Translations under genes and position numbers: made by a program | Shown: piece by piece, positions 1 through 6,881 of the stretch | Layout of the letters: each line of letters begins with the position of its first letter | How positions within the stretch are numbered: position 1 is the first letter of the stretch | Assembly: GCA_052144935.1 (NCBI GenBank) | Contig: JBKQPR010000305.1 | Coordinates: forward strand, 1 to 9,553 | Length of the DNA: 9,553 bases | Reading direction: 5' to 3' | Origin: JOPF133 sp052144935 | GTDB lineage: Bacteria; Acidobacteriota; Terriglobia; Bryobacterales; Bryobacteraceae | Notes under the pieces: model-generated | Told to the model about the DNA's origin: nothing | What the model saw: the letters and a program-made list of their open reading frames with translations, nothing else | Database searches by the model: none

Positions 1-131
1 GGCTCCTGCTACCTGTTTACCAATGCATTCTGGTCTCTTTCAGGATTCCAGCATATGGTCGGACAGGAACTTATTATGATTCCAATCTGCTTGTCGAATG
101 TTGTTTTATTGTTGGGCGGCCGCTAAGGGGA

Positions 132-1217
132 ATGTTGTGGTTGATCGTGTGGGGATGTCTGCCTCTTACGGTTTTCGGCCAAAATGCGCCGAAGATCGCG
201 CCCGTTCCGCGCGATCCCCTGGAACTGGCAACCGGCCAGATCGAGGCAGCCAATACGCCCGCAAGCCGGGAGGCGGCGCTTCAGCTTCTTGGCCGTGCGC
301 GAAGTCATTTTGCTTTGCGAAGCGCCCGCCAGGCCTACGATCTCAAGGTAAGTTTCACGGTGGACTCGCAGGGCGAAACGAACTATGACGGCGCCTGGGA
401 GATGGAAGATCTGTTCGCGCCGCGACAAGGACACCGCTGGACGGCTACCGCCGCGTCGGGATATACGACCACCGGGATCGCCGCCGCCGGTGAGATCTAC
501 GGAGACGGGACCGCGAGCACCGTTCCCCTCCGGCTGCTGGAAGCGCGCGGAGTCTTGTTCGACCCGCTTCAGTCTCCAGAGTACGCTGATCGTGGGTCGA
601 TTCGAACGTCCGCGGCCACCTTTCATGGCGCAACGGTGACTTGCCTCCTGCTGTCGCGTTCCCGATATGCCGCGCTGCCGGCCGGACGGGATTGGGAAGA
701 AGCCGAGGAGTGCATCGAACCGCAATCCGGGTTGCTGCAGGTGCATTCGCAGGTCCCCGGTCTCTACGCCGTTTACGACTACTCGAACGCCCCTCAACTC
801 AGCGGCCACATTCTGCCTCGAAGCGTGACGATCGCGGAAGCGGGCAGAGTCGTGTCGAAGATCTCGGTGAAGAGCCTGGGGGGAGTGATCCCGGCCGATC
901 CGGGTCTGTTTATCCCCACCGATGCGATGAAGGCGAAAGGACCGGCGGTCGCGATGACATCCGCGACGAAAATGTCGCGCGTGCAAGGGCAGGGCCCGGT
1001 TGACTCGACCGTGACACTCCGTCCGGTTTGCGTATTTGGGATGGTGACTCCCACTGGACATCTTGCCGAGGCGCACGCATTACAGCCGTCGGACCCGAAC
1101 AGTCAGGCAGCCGTGGAAGACGCCAAGAAAATCGACTTCTCACCCCTCACGCCTGCTGGAGCGCCGCCGCAGCAGCATTTTGTGTTCGTGATCGAGAAGT
1201 TTGTTTCCCAGCAATAG
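132..1217 (+). CDS. Exported protein of unknown function with C-terminal TonB-like domain
   Basis: This 361-residue protein has a hydrophobic N-terminus (residues 1-16) ending in VFG before Gln17, which resembles a signal peptidase I site, so export is likely. Cys9 is not in a proper lipobox. The middle (about 45-285) looks beta-rich. It carries a GHILPRSVTI segment and a DPGLFIPTDAMK segment that I associate with secreted acidobacterial proteins distantly like lipoprotein-sorting folds; this is family memory, not a search. Residues 293-358 fit the TonB C-terminal pattern: a V-rich strand, a G-rich turn, a helix with AAVEDAKK, then DFSPLTPAGAPPQQ and a final VFVIEKF strand. The start is uncertain. 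The frame is open to the left window edge with no upstream ATG, GTG or TTG. AAGGGG at 125-130 lies only 1 nt before this ATG, so TTG at 135 or 141 is possible. The signal peptide lacks a basic residue. The gene ends 35 bp from the convergent neighbour. Confidence 0.8.
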   Translation: MLWLIVWGCLPLTVFGQNAPKIAPVPRDPLELATGQIEAANTPASREAALQLLGRARSHFALRSARQAYDLKVSFTVDSQGETNYDGAWEMEDLFAPRQGHRWTATAASGYTTTGIAAAGEIYGDGTASTVPLRLLEARGVLFDPLQSPEYADRGSIRTSAATFHGATVTCLLLSRSRYAALPAGRDWEEAEECIEPQSGLLQVHSQVPGLYAVYDYSNAPQLSGHILPRSVTIAEAGRVVSKISVKSLGGVIPADPGLFIPTDAMKAKGPAVAMTSATKMSRVQGQGPVDSTVTLRPVCVFGMVTPTGHLAEAHALQPSDPNSQAAVEDAKKIDFSPLTPAGAPPQQHFVFVIEKFVSQQ

Positions 1218-1252
1218 AGCACCGCGGCCATTTCGGCGCCGGGTTGCGCTTC

Positions 1253-2395
1253 TTAGTGGAACGTGACGTGCGTCGACGCCTCGAAGTGGCGGTGATTCTT
1301 GTACTCAACTTCCACGCGGTACCGGGTACCCGAGGAATAGAGAACCAAGAAGTTGGCGCGGACGGGGAGTAAGTGGGAGTTCTCGCCGATTTTCACGTAA
1401 TCCCAGAACATGTGTTCCTCCCTTCCGGCAAACTCGAAATCCGCCGGGAACCCACCGGCTTCGTCGTCTACCTGAATTACGCTGCCGCCCGGGTCTTCGA
1501 CGAAGATGTGCCCGGTTCTGGCGGGATTGTATCGTTGATAGGCGAAATAGAGGAATGGGAAGCACCCATCCACCGGCGAACTGAAGCGGTACTCGAGTAG
1601 TTGCCGTTCGCCCAATTTGGAACGGCCCTGGTATTCGATCGTAGTGGGGCACTGCGGGTCGAACAGCGGGCTGATTTCGGTTTCGAAGCCTTCGTACCAT
1701 TTAAAGCCGGGAAGCGCATCGAAGGGCTGGTCCCAGGGCTTCCCGTTCCTTCGGATTTGCTGGCGGATCGCGCGACGCTCCCGGAAAGTGATCTCCGCTT
1801 CCACGGTATCGTAAGGGCGCCAACCCGGCGATCGTGTGGTGCTCCTATAGCGCTTCGCAGTTTCGTCGGCCACGAAATTGGGCATATTCGCCGCGTATTC
1901 CAAATTGATCTGCCGCGCGTGTTCCAATTCCCGGCTGCCTCGGGCATCCGAGTCGGCGGCCGGGTGGGGCGTGGAAACAGCCGCCTGTGGCCGTTGAAGC
2001 AGGTTCTTCCCCTCCCGGGGTCTGGCTTCGAGCAGGTTAGCCACTTCCTCCGGCGAGGGCCGTCGCAGAAACCGGAGCGCAGTGACTTCCAGGGACTGGA
2101 ACCTCGACGTAGCCGCCTCCCAAACCGGCTGCATTGGCTTGCATCTGATTTCCACCTCGTCGCCCATGCTGTATTGAGCAGCGATCGCCGATGCCCCCAG
2201 AGCCGCTGTGTTCGGAAGCATAGCGTCAATGACCGTGCGATCGGCCAGTTTGACGGAGATGGACTCGTCTCCCACTCGCTCCAGGCTTCCAGTAAAGGAC
2301 ATGCCGGCTTCGAATGCGCGCCCCGGCTGGAAGACCAGAAGAGCAGTGAGCACAAACAGCCCCATGCCCGTTCGACACGTTTCCAGCAGGCGCAT
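1253..2395 (-). CDS. Secreted protein of unknown function, acidobacterial type
   Basis: This 380-residue protein has an N-terminal signal peptide: Arg2 and Arg8, a hydrophobic stretch at about 11-24, and a likely cleavage near GRAFEA. Residues 32-110 look like a small beta-barrel (GSLERVGDESISVKLADR, MGDEVEIRCKP). Residues 110-155 are low-complexity and Pro/Ala/Arg-rich, a probable linker. The C-terminal domain (about 155-380) begins with NLEYAANMPNFVADETAKR and ends with WDYVKIGENSHLLPVRANF and YKNHRHFEAS. I recognise these blocks from exported proteins of Solibacter-like bacteria, but I know no function for them. Cys residues near 249 and 278 could form a disulfide in the periplasm. AGGA lies 4 nt before the ATG. 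A longer antisense frame covers this gene, but only this frame has a signal peptide and conserved blocks. It is divergent from the sensor kinase, so co-regulation is possible but unproven. Confidence 0.82.
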   Translation of the reverse strand: MRLLETCRTGMGLFVLTALLVFQPGRAFEAGMSFTGSLERVGDESISVKLADRTVIDAMLPNTAALGASAIAAQYSMGDEVEIRCKPMQPVWEAATSRFQSLEVTALRFLRRPSPEEVANLLEARPREGKNLLQRPQAAVSTPHPAADSDARGSRELEHARQINLEYAANMPNFVADETAKRYRSTTRSPGWRPYDTVEAEITFRERRAIRQQIRRNGKPWDQPFDALPGFKWYEGFETEISPLFDPQCPTTIEYQGRSKLGERQLLEYRFSSPVDGCFPFLYFAYQRYNPARTGHIFVEDPGGSVIQVDDEAGGFPADFEFAGREEHMFWDYVKIGENSHLLPVRANFLVLYSSGTRYRVEVEYKNHRHFEASTHVTFH

Positions 2396-2403
2396 ACGTT
2401 CCT

Positions 2404-2409
2404 ATTATC
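2404..2409 (-). promoter_or_regulatory. Possible -10 box (GATAAT) before the secreted-protein gene
   Basis: Read on the minus strand this is GATAAT, five of six matches to TATAAT, ending 8 nt before the ATG at 2395. No -35 match is visible at normal spacing. A start about 7 nt downstream would give an almost leaderless mRNA and would leave the adjacent AGGA outside the transcript. So either this box or that ribosome site is functional, not both. Weak evidence. Confidence 0.22.
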
Positions 2410-2496
2410 GGCCCGAAATCCAAGGCCGGAGTATGATCTGCATGACACGCGGCATGGGTGCGCTCCGGGCTTGCGCGAGGCGACCAAGACAATTGG

Positions 2497-2515
2497 CGGC
2501 GTCCCACACACGCCG
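2497..2515. promoter_or_regulatory. Inverted repeat, possible operator or hairpin
   Basis: CGGCGT at 2497-2502 and ACGCCG at 2510-2515 are perfect reverse complements separated by 7 nt. No T-run follows on either strand, so an intrinsic terminator is unlikely. Lying between two divergent genes, it could be a dimer binding site. Repeats of this size are expected by chance in GC-rich DNA. Confidence 0.25.
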
Positions 2516-2650
2516 ATTCCGGCAAGCTCGTTCGCATCAGTCCGCGGTCAGGCAGGCTTAAATCCCCAGAAACAACCCTGGTTCCCGCGATCCAGGTGAA
2601 GGATTGTCGGCGCCTCCTGGGAGGGCTAAGAAAGGGGGAAAATCCCGGCT

Positions 2651-2656
2651 TATACT
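2651..2656 (+). promoter_or_regulatory. Candidate -10 box (TATACT) of the sensor kinase operon
   Basis: TATACT matches the sigma-70 -10 consensus at five of six bases and ends 12 nt before the GTG start at 2669. No TTGACA-like hexamer lies 16-18 nt upstream, where the sequence is a G-rich run. Transcription from here would leave a 5' leader of only about 5-6 nt. That fits the absence of a Shine-Dalgarno sequence before the GTG. Confidence 0.35.
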
Positions 2657-2668
2657 GTAACTAAGACC

Positions 2669-5629
2669 GTGAAACTAGTTCGCGCACGCCATTTCCGGGC
2701 CCTATGGTTGGCTGCGGCGGTTCTCTCGGGCGGATGGCCGCGCCCGGCTTGGGCGCTCGACCCGCACAAGAGCCTCACGCAGTATTCGCGAACCGTCTGG
2801 ACCCAGCAGCACGGGCTGCCCCAGGACACCATCCGCGCCATCGCGCAAACCACCGATGGCTATCTCTGGCTGGGCACCGATGAAGGCCTGGCGCGCTTCG
2901 ATGGCTACGATTTCGCGGTCTTCGACAAGGCCAACGGCGACCTTCCCGCCAATTCCATCACGGCGCTGGCGGCCACCGCGGATGGGTCCCTGTGGATCGG
3001 CACTTCGAACGGCCTCGCCTTGTACCACGACAAGCAGTTTCGCACCTACACCACCCAGCAGGGCTTGCCCGACAACAGCATCCTGGCGCTCTATGAAGAC
3101 CATCACGACACCCTGTGGGTGGTGGCGGGCGCCTGGCTGAGCCGCTTTCAAAGCGGTAAATTCACCAACTTCGCGCCGGGCTCGGATTTTCCGGTCACCA
3201 GCGTCCGCTCCATCCGCGAGGACCGCCGCCACAACCTGTGGATCGGCGGCTTGGGCTCGCTCGGCAGGATGCAGGAGAACCACTTCGTTCCGGTGCTCGA
3301 TAACAAGGCGCTGAACGGCGGAGTCATCACCACGCTGCTGGCCGACCATAACGGCAACGTCTGGGCGGCCGGCAATAAGGGCATCATCGAACTGTCGCCC
3401 ACCGGCAAGCTGCGCAAGTACGATACCGCCGACGGGCTGCCCGACAGCCTGGTGCGGGCCCTCTGGGAAGACCGCGACGGCATTATCTGGGCGGGCACCA
3501 ACGGGGGCCTGGCGCGCCTGGAGGGCGGCCGCTTTGCGGCCGTGCACGGCGAAGGCAGCCAGGAGCTGGTGCGCTGCCTCTTCGAGGATCGCGAGGGCAG
3601 CCTGTGGGTGGGATCCAACAGCGGTTTGATCCGCCTGCGCGACGATCTTCTTACGGTGTACGGCAAGAGCGAAGGGCTGCCCGGCGACGAGCCCAATTCG
3701 GTCTTTCAAGACCATACCGGGCGAGTCTGGGTGGGATTCCACGATAGCGGGTTGCTGCTGTTTGCGGGCGCCGGCGCGCCGCGCCTGTTCACCCCCCGCG
3801 ACGGGCTGCCCGCGAGCGAGATCTTCTCCATTCGCGAGGCCCGCGGCGGCGATCTGCTGATCTGCTCGCGCGCCGGGCTGGTGCGCATGCACGACGGCCG
3901 GTTTCAAACCTTCGTTCCTCCCGATCCACTGGCGCGGGCCGCCGTGTTCGACGCCCTGGAGGACTCGTCCGGCCGGCTGTGGCTGGCCACCGGCGGCGGC
4001 CTGATGATGCTCGAACGCGGCCAGGCGCGTTTCGTGATTGCCAGTCTCCCGCCGCTCGACAACTCCATCGGAGCGCTGTGCGAAGGCCGCGACGGATCCA
4101 TCTGGGCGGGCACTTTCGGTAAGGGCTTGTGGCGCATTCGGGGCGAGGAGTCCCAGCAGTTCACCACCGTCAACGGGCTTTCCAGCGACCAGATCCGCTC
4201 GATTTATCAGGACTCTTCCGGCACCCTGTGGATCGGCACATTCGACGGCGGATTGAACTCCATGAAGGACGGCCGCTTCTCGCACTTCACCGCCCGCGAT
4301 GGCCTCCTCAGCGACAACGTGGCCGATGTGGAAGACGATGGCGTCTCCTTGTGGCTGAGCACCTCGCGCGGCATTTGCCGCATCGACAGGCAGCAGTTGC
4401 AGGAGTTCGCCGGGCGCCGCCGGCGCACGCTCGACCCGGTCAATTACGGCGTGGAGGACGGACTGCGCAGCGCCCAGTGCGCGCCCAGTTATCCGATCGG
4501 CGGCGGCGGGCACCGCACCTCCGACGGACGCTTGTGGTTCACCACCAGCCTCGGCCTGGCCGTGTACGATCCGGCGGCTCCGTTGCAGAGGATGCGCGCT
4601 CCGGCCGTGCGCCTGGTGGATCTGGCGGCCGACGGGCGGGGCGTGGACCTGACGCATCCGGCCCGCCTGGGGCCCGAAATCGAGGGCATCCAGTTCCGCT
4701 ATACCGGCCTGTTGTTGAGCGGACCGGAGCGCGTGCGATACTCCTACCGGCTGGAGGGTCTGGATACGGATTGGGTGAACGCGGGAAACCGCAGGGTGCA
4801 AAACTATAACAGCCTGCGCCATGGCAACTACCGGTTCACCGTGCGCGCCGGATTGCCGGGCGGTCCGGTCAGCGAGGCCTCCTACGCATTCGTGGTGCTC
4901 CCGCATTTCTATGAGACGGCCTGGTTCCGGCTGCTGTTTGCCGCCGGCCTCGCGTGCGCGGCTTGGGCGGTCTACCAACTGCGGCTGCGCCAGATCCGCT
5001 ATCGCTTCGCCTTGGTTCTGGAGGAGCGCGCCCGGCTGGCCCGCGAGATTCACGACACCCTGGCGCAGGGGTTTGTGGGCATCTCCTCGCAGCTCGATGC
5101 GGTGGCCATGTGTATGCCCGACGAAGCCACCCCGGCGCGCAAGTTCCTGGACCTGGCGCGGCGCATGGCCCGCCACTCCCTCACCGAGGCGCGCCGCTCG
5201 GTGATGGACCTGAGGGCTTCCGCGCTGGAAGGCCAGGACCTCGCCGCGGCCCTGCAATCCGGCACCCGCATGTGGACAGCCGGCTCCCCCGTGGCGGTGA
5301 ATGTGGATGTCTCGGGCGCCGGGAAGCCGCTGCCGCAGGAGATGGAGCAGCACCTCCTGCGCATCGCCCAGGAAGCCGTCACCAACGTGTTGAAGCACGC
5401 CGGCGCCAGCCAGATTTGGATCAAGCTGCATATGGAGGCGCGCAAGCTCCACCTGCGCATCATCGATAACGGGCAAGGCTTCGACCAGCGGGACGTGTTT
5501 GCCTCGCGAGGAGGGCATTTCGGGGTGCTGGGCATGCGCGAGCGCGCCGAGCGCCTGGGCGGCGAGCTGCGGCTGGACAGCCATCCCGGAGAGGGAACCG
5601 AAGTGGAAGTCAAGGTGCCATTGCCGTGA
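2669..5629 (+). CDS. Two-component sensor histidine kinase with 14-blade periplasmic propeller
   Basis: This 986-residue membrane sensor kinase presumably autophosphorylates and passes phosphate to the adjacent regulator. Residues 1-28 are a signal peptide (RARHFRALWLAAAVLSGG, then ARPAWA-type cleavage near Ala29). About 35-637 hold fourteen repeats of the two-component regulator propeller type. Each is built around a LWIGT..GL-like core (for example LWLGTDEGLARF, IWAGTNGGLARL, LWIGTFDGGLNSM), enough for two seven-bladed propellers. A Y_Y_Y domain follows at about 670-747, with one transmembrane helix at about 753-772. The HisKA_3 helix has the phosphoacceptor His795 in REIHDTLAQG. The HATPase domain shows the N box with Asn906 (EAVTN), DNGQGF at 933-938 and GHFGVLGMRER from 949. 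No receiver domain is attached. GTG is the only start between the stop at 2627 and the signal peptide. The stop overlaps the next gene by 4 nt. The ligand is unknown; related Bacteroides sensors of this layout sense glycans. Confidence 0.95.
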   Translation: MKLVRARHFRALWLAAAVLSGGWPRPAWALDPHKSLTQYSRTVWTQQHGLPQDTIRAIAQTTDGYLWLGTDEGLARFDGYDFAVFDKANGDLPANSITALAATADGSLWIGTSNGLALYHDKQFRTYTTQQGLPDNSILALYEDHHDTLWVVAGAWLSRFQSGKFTNFAPGSDFPVTSVRSIREDRRHNLWIGGLGSLGRMQENHFVPVLDNKALNGGVITTLLADHNGNVWAAGNKGIIELSPTGKLRKYDTADGLPDSLVRALWEDRDGIIWAGTNGGLARLEGGRFAAVHGEGSQELVRCLFEDREGSLWVGSNSGLIRLRDDLLTVYGKSEGLPGDEPNSVFQDHTGRVWVGFHDSGLLLFAGAGAPRLFTPRDGLPASEIFSIREARGGDLLICSRAGLVRMHDGRFQTFVPPDPLARAAVFDALEDSSGRLWLATGGGLMMLERGQARFVIASLPPLDNSIGALCEGRDGSIWAGTFGKGLWRIRGEESQQFTTVNGLSSDQIRSIYQDSSGTLWIGTFDGGLNSMKDGRFSHFTARDGLLSDNVADVEDDGVSLWLSTSRGICRIDRQQLQEFAGRRRRTLDPVNYGVEDGLRSAQCAPSYPIGGGGHRTSDGRLWFTTSLGLAVYDPAAPLQRMRAPAVRLVDLAADGRGVDLTHPARLGPEIEGIQFRYTGLLLSGPERVRYSYRLEGLDTDWVNAGNRRVQNYNSLRHGNYRFTVRAGLPGGPVSEASYAFVVLPHFYETAWFRLLFAAGLACAAWAVYQLRLRQIRYRFALVLEERARLAREIHDTLAQGFVGISSQLDAVAMCMPDEATPARKFLDLARRMARHSLTEARRSVMDLRASALEGQDLAAALQSGTRMWTAGSPVAVNVDVSGAGKPLPQEMEQHLLRIAQEAVTNVLKHAGASQIWIKLHMEARKLHLRIIDNGQGFDQRDVFASRGGHFGVLGMRERAERLGGELRLDSHPGEGTEVEVKVPLP

Positions 5630-6249
5630 GCGAACCGATTCGAATTCTGGTAGCCGAAGATCACCTGGTGGCCCGTGTGGGCGTCTCGACCATCGTCAAC
5701 ATGCAGCCCGATATGACGGTGGTGGCCGAGGCCTCCAACGGCCATCAGGCCGTCGAGTTGTTCCGCCAGCACCGGCCCGATGTGACGCTGCTCGACATGC
5801 GCATGCCGGGGATGGGAGGAGTGGAAGCGGCCACCGCCATCCGGGCGGAGTTTCCCACCGCGAGGATGATCGCCCTGACCACTTACAGCGGCGACGAAGA
5901 CATCCGCCGCGCCCTGACGGCGGGGGTGCTGGCGTACTTGACGAAGGACGTCCTGCACGATGAATTATTGAAGGCCATCCGCGCCGTCAATGAGGGCCAC
6001 ACCTACTTACCGGCCGCGGTGGCGGCATCGCTGGCGGCGCAACTGCCGAGGCCCGATCTCAGCGCCCGCGAGGTCCAGGTATTGGAGCTGATCGTGCGGG
6101 GCCTGGCGAACAAGCAGATCGCGTACAAGCTGAACATAGCCGAGCACACGGTCAAAAACCACGTGAAGAACATCCTGAGCAAGCTGGGTGTCCAGGACCG
6201 CACGCAGGCCGCGACCGCCGCCATCCAGCGCGGCATCATCCACCTGTAA
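5626..6249 (+). CDS. NarL/FixJ-family response regulator
   Basis: This 207-residue regulator has an N-terminal receiver and a C-terminal LuxR-type helix-turn-helix. The receiver (about 4-122) has the acidic pair Glu11-Asp12, phosphoacceptor Asp57 in LLDMRMPG, switch Thr85 and Lys107. The DNA-binding domain (about 144-205) has LSAREVQVLELIVRGLANKQ and HTVKNHVKNILSKLGV, the typical recognition helix region. All expected residues are present. It starts with GTG inside the kinase stop (GTGA). AAGG at 5612-5615 lies 10 nt upstream, so it should be translationally coupled to the kinase and act as its partner. It probably binds DNA as a dimer after phosphorylation. Targets cannot be read from the window, though self-regulation from the 2396-2668 region is plausible. 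Confidence 0.95.
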   Translation: MSEPIRILVAEDHLVARVGVSTIVNMQPDMTVVAEASNGHQAVELFRQHRPDVTLLDMRMPGMGGVEAATAIRAEFPTARMIALTTYSGDEDIRRALTAGVLAYLTKDVLHDELLKAIRAVNEGHTYLPAAVAASLAAQLPRPDLSAREVQVLELIVRGLANKQIAYKLNIAEHTVKNHVKNILSKLGVQDRTQAATAAIQRGIIHL

Positions 6250-6284
6250 ACCCGGGGACAGTCGCGTGATGAGGCGCGGCTCAC

Positions 6285-6306
6285 CCCGGCCTACGGCCAA
6301 GCCGGG
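6285..6306. terminator. Possible hairpin between convergent genes
   Basis: CCCGGC at 6285-6290 pairs perfectly with GCCGGG at 6301-6306 around a 10-nt loop. It lies 36 nt after the regulator stop and about 50 nt after the antitoxin stop on the other strand, so it could end transcription from both sides. There is no T-run on either strand, so a classic intrinsic terminator is not shown. The rest of the 107-bp gap (6250-6356) holds no gene that I can see. Confidence 0.3.
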
Positions 6307-6356
6307 CCGTCCGTGGACGATGGCTCGGCGCCGCCGGGTCTCGCCCTGTGAAGCCA

Positions 6357-6650
6357 CTACCCTGCCAGCCGCTCTTTCTCGAGGGCCTGATGCAGGAGCA
6401 TCTTCATGTAGGTCTGGTACGGCAGACCCTTGCGGTCCGCGAGGCGTTGGGCGGCCTCCAGGTCCCTCACGGGTATCCGAATAGTGACGCTCTTGGACTT
6501 CGGAATGCCTCGCAACAAGCGCCCTTCCTTGGCTGCCTTCTCGAATTGCTCCACGATGAAGTCGGGGTGGGCGTCCCACCACGCCGCCTCTTCGGCTTCG
6601 CTCTTGAACTTCGGAATTGTGGTCGTTTGAGCCGTCTTCTTGGTCGCCAT
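6357..6650 (-). CDS. CopG/RHH-type antitoxin (COG5304, PF12441-like; BrnA-type partner)
   Basis: This 97-residue protein fits the antitoxin family usually paired with BrnT (COG2929) toxins. Residues 12-32 contain IPKFKSEAEEAAWWDAHPD, the hallmark N-terminal block. Residues 53-90 form the ribbon-helix-helix: a SVTIRIP strand for DNA contact, a first helix at about 62-74, a GLPYQTY turn, and a second helix MKMLLHQAL. By family knowledge such proteins neutralise a small ribonuclease toxin and repress their own operon. The ATG lies 3 nt after the stop of the toxin-like frame. A good ribosome site, AGGAAG at 6665-6660, sits 9 nt upstream inside that frame. The toxin-before-antitoxin order matches brnT-brnA loci. 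The toxin copy upstream looks short, so this antitoxin may be solitary in function. Confidence 0.85.
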   Translation of the reverse strand: MATKKTAQTTTIPKFKSEAEEAAWWDAHPDFIVEQFEKAAKEGRLLRGIPKSKSVTIRIPVRDLEAAQRLADRKGLPYQTYMKMLLHQALEKERLAG

Positions 6651-6653
6651 AGG

Positions 6654-6881
6654 TTATCGCTTCCTGAAGTAGAACTCCTCCTGCCGGGGTGTCATAGGGT
6701 ACGTCGTGACCACCCTGATCGCCTGGCCTCGTTCGGTATACACCACCGCCAGCAGCCTGCCCCTGTTCGTTTGCCCCAGGCAGAGCACCCGTTCCTCGGC
6801 GGCATGATCCTGGAATTGAACCACCAGGGGGCCGTTCCGGAGCACCGCTGCCGTGGCGGTGCTCGATCGCGTCCGCCTCAC
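6654..6881 (-). pseudogene. BrnT-like toxin, apparently N-terminally truncated
   Basis: The reading frame gives 75 residues from a GTG that overlaps the cdsA stop as GTGA. A shorter 63-residue version could begin at the GTG at 6845-6843. The C-terminal part matches the BrnT ribonuclease-toxin layout: AAEERVLCLGQTNRGRLL, then VVYTERGQAIRVVTTYPMTP and a final EEFYFRKR, comparable to the usual RIISAR.AT..ER..Y ending. The position directly before a COG5304-type antitoxin supports this. BrnT proteins are normally about 90 residues and begin with a WD..K...N..KHGVSF block containing conserved basic residues; that block is missing here. Another minus-strand frame at 6876-6847 reads ADAIEHRHGS but has no start and follows a stop, so a frameshift is conceivable. 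It may be a broken toxin, a short active variant, or a DUF4258-like relative. Confidence 0.55.
6660..6665 (-). promoter_or_regulatory. Ribosome binding site of the antitoxin gene
   Basis: AGGAAG on the minus strand lies 9 nt before the ATG at 6650, within the last codons of the toxin-like frame. It is one of the best-spaced Shine-Dalgarno sequences in the window. It would let the antitoxin be translated independently of the damaged toxin frame. Confidence 0.6.

Larger units (their letters stand above)
2396..2668. other. Divergent intergenic region without a gene
   Basis: These 273 bp separate the secreted-protein gene (-) from the sensor kinase gene (+). I find no convincing coding frame: the short frames here have no ribosome site and no recognisable protein. 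The region holds a perfect 6-bp inverted repeat (2497-2515), a 5-bp inverted repeat (CCTGG 2577-2581 and CCAGG 2592-2596), and -10-like hexamers next to each flanking start codon. It must contain the promoters of both genes. Confidence 0.6.

Noticed and set aside
72..77. TATTAT as a -10 box for the first gene
   Set aside because: No -35 partner at proper spacing, and the start of that gene is itself uncertain. AT-rich hexamers are expected in this patch.
1601..2599. Long plus-strand open frame opposite the secreted-protein gene, and a third frame at 1477-2511 (-)
   Set aside because: Neither shows a signal peptide or known blocks. The frame at 1253-2395 (-) has a signal peptide, an AGGA site and conserved segments.
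2856..4572. Propeller repeats as a DNA repeat array or CRISPR
   Set aside because: The periodicity is at protein level (LW.GT..GL cores). The DNA copies are diverged, with no constant repeat and spacer.
2702..5584. A 960-codon open frame on the minus strand opposite the sensor kinase
   Set aside because: It mirrors the GC-rich codon pattern of the kinase gene. Its translation is rich in Ala, Gly, Arg and Gln with no recognisable domain, while the plus strand carries complete kinase domains.
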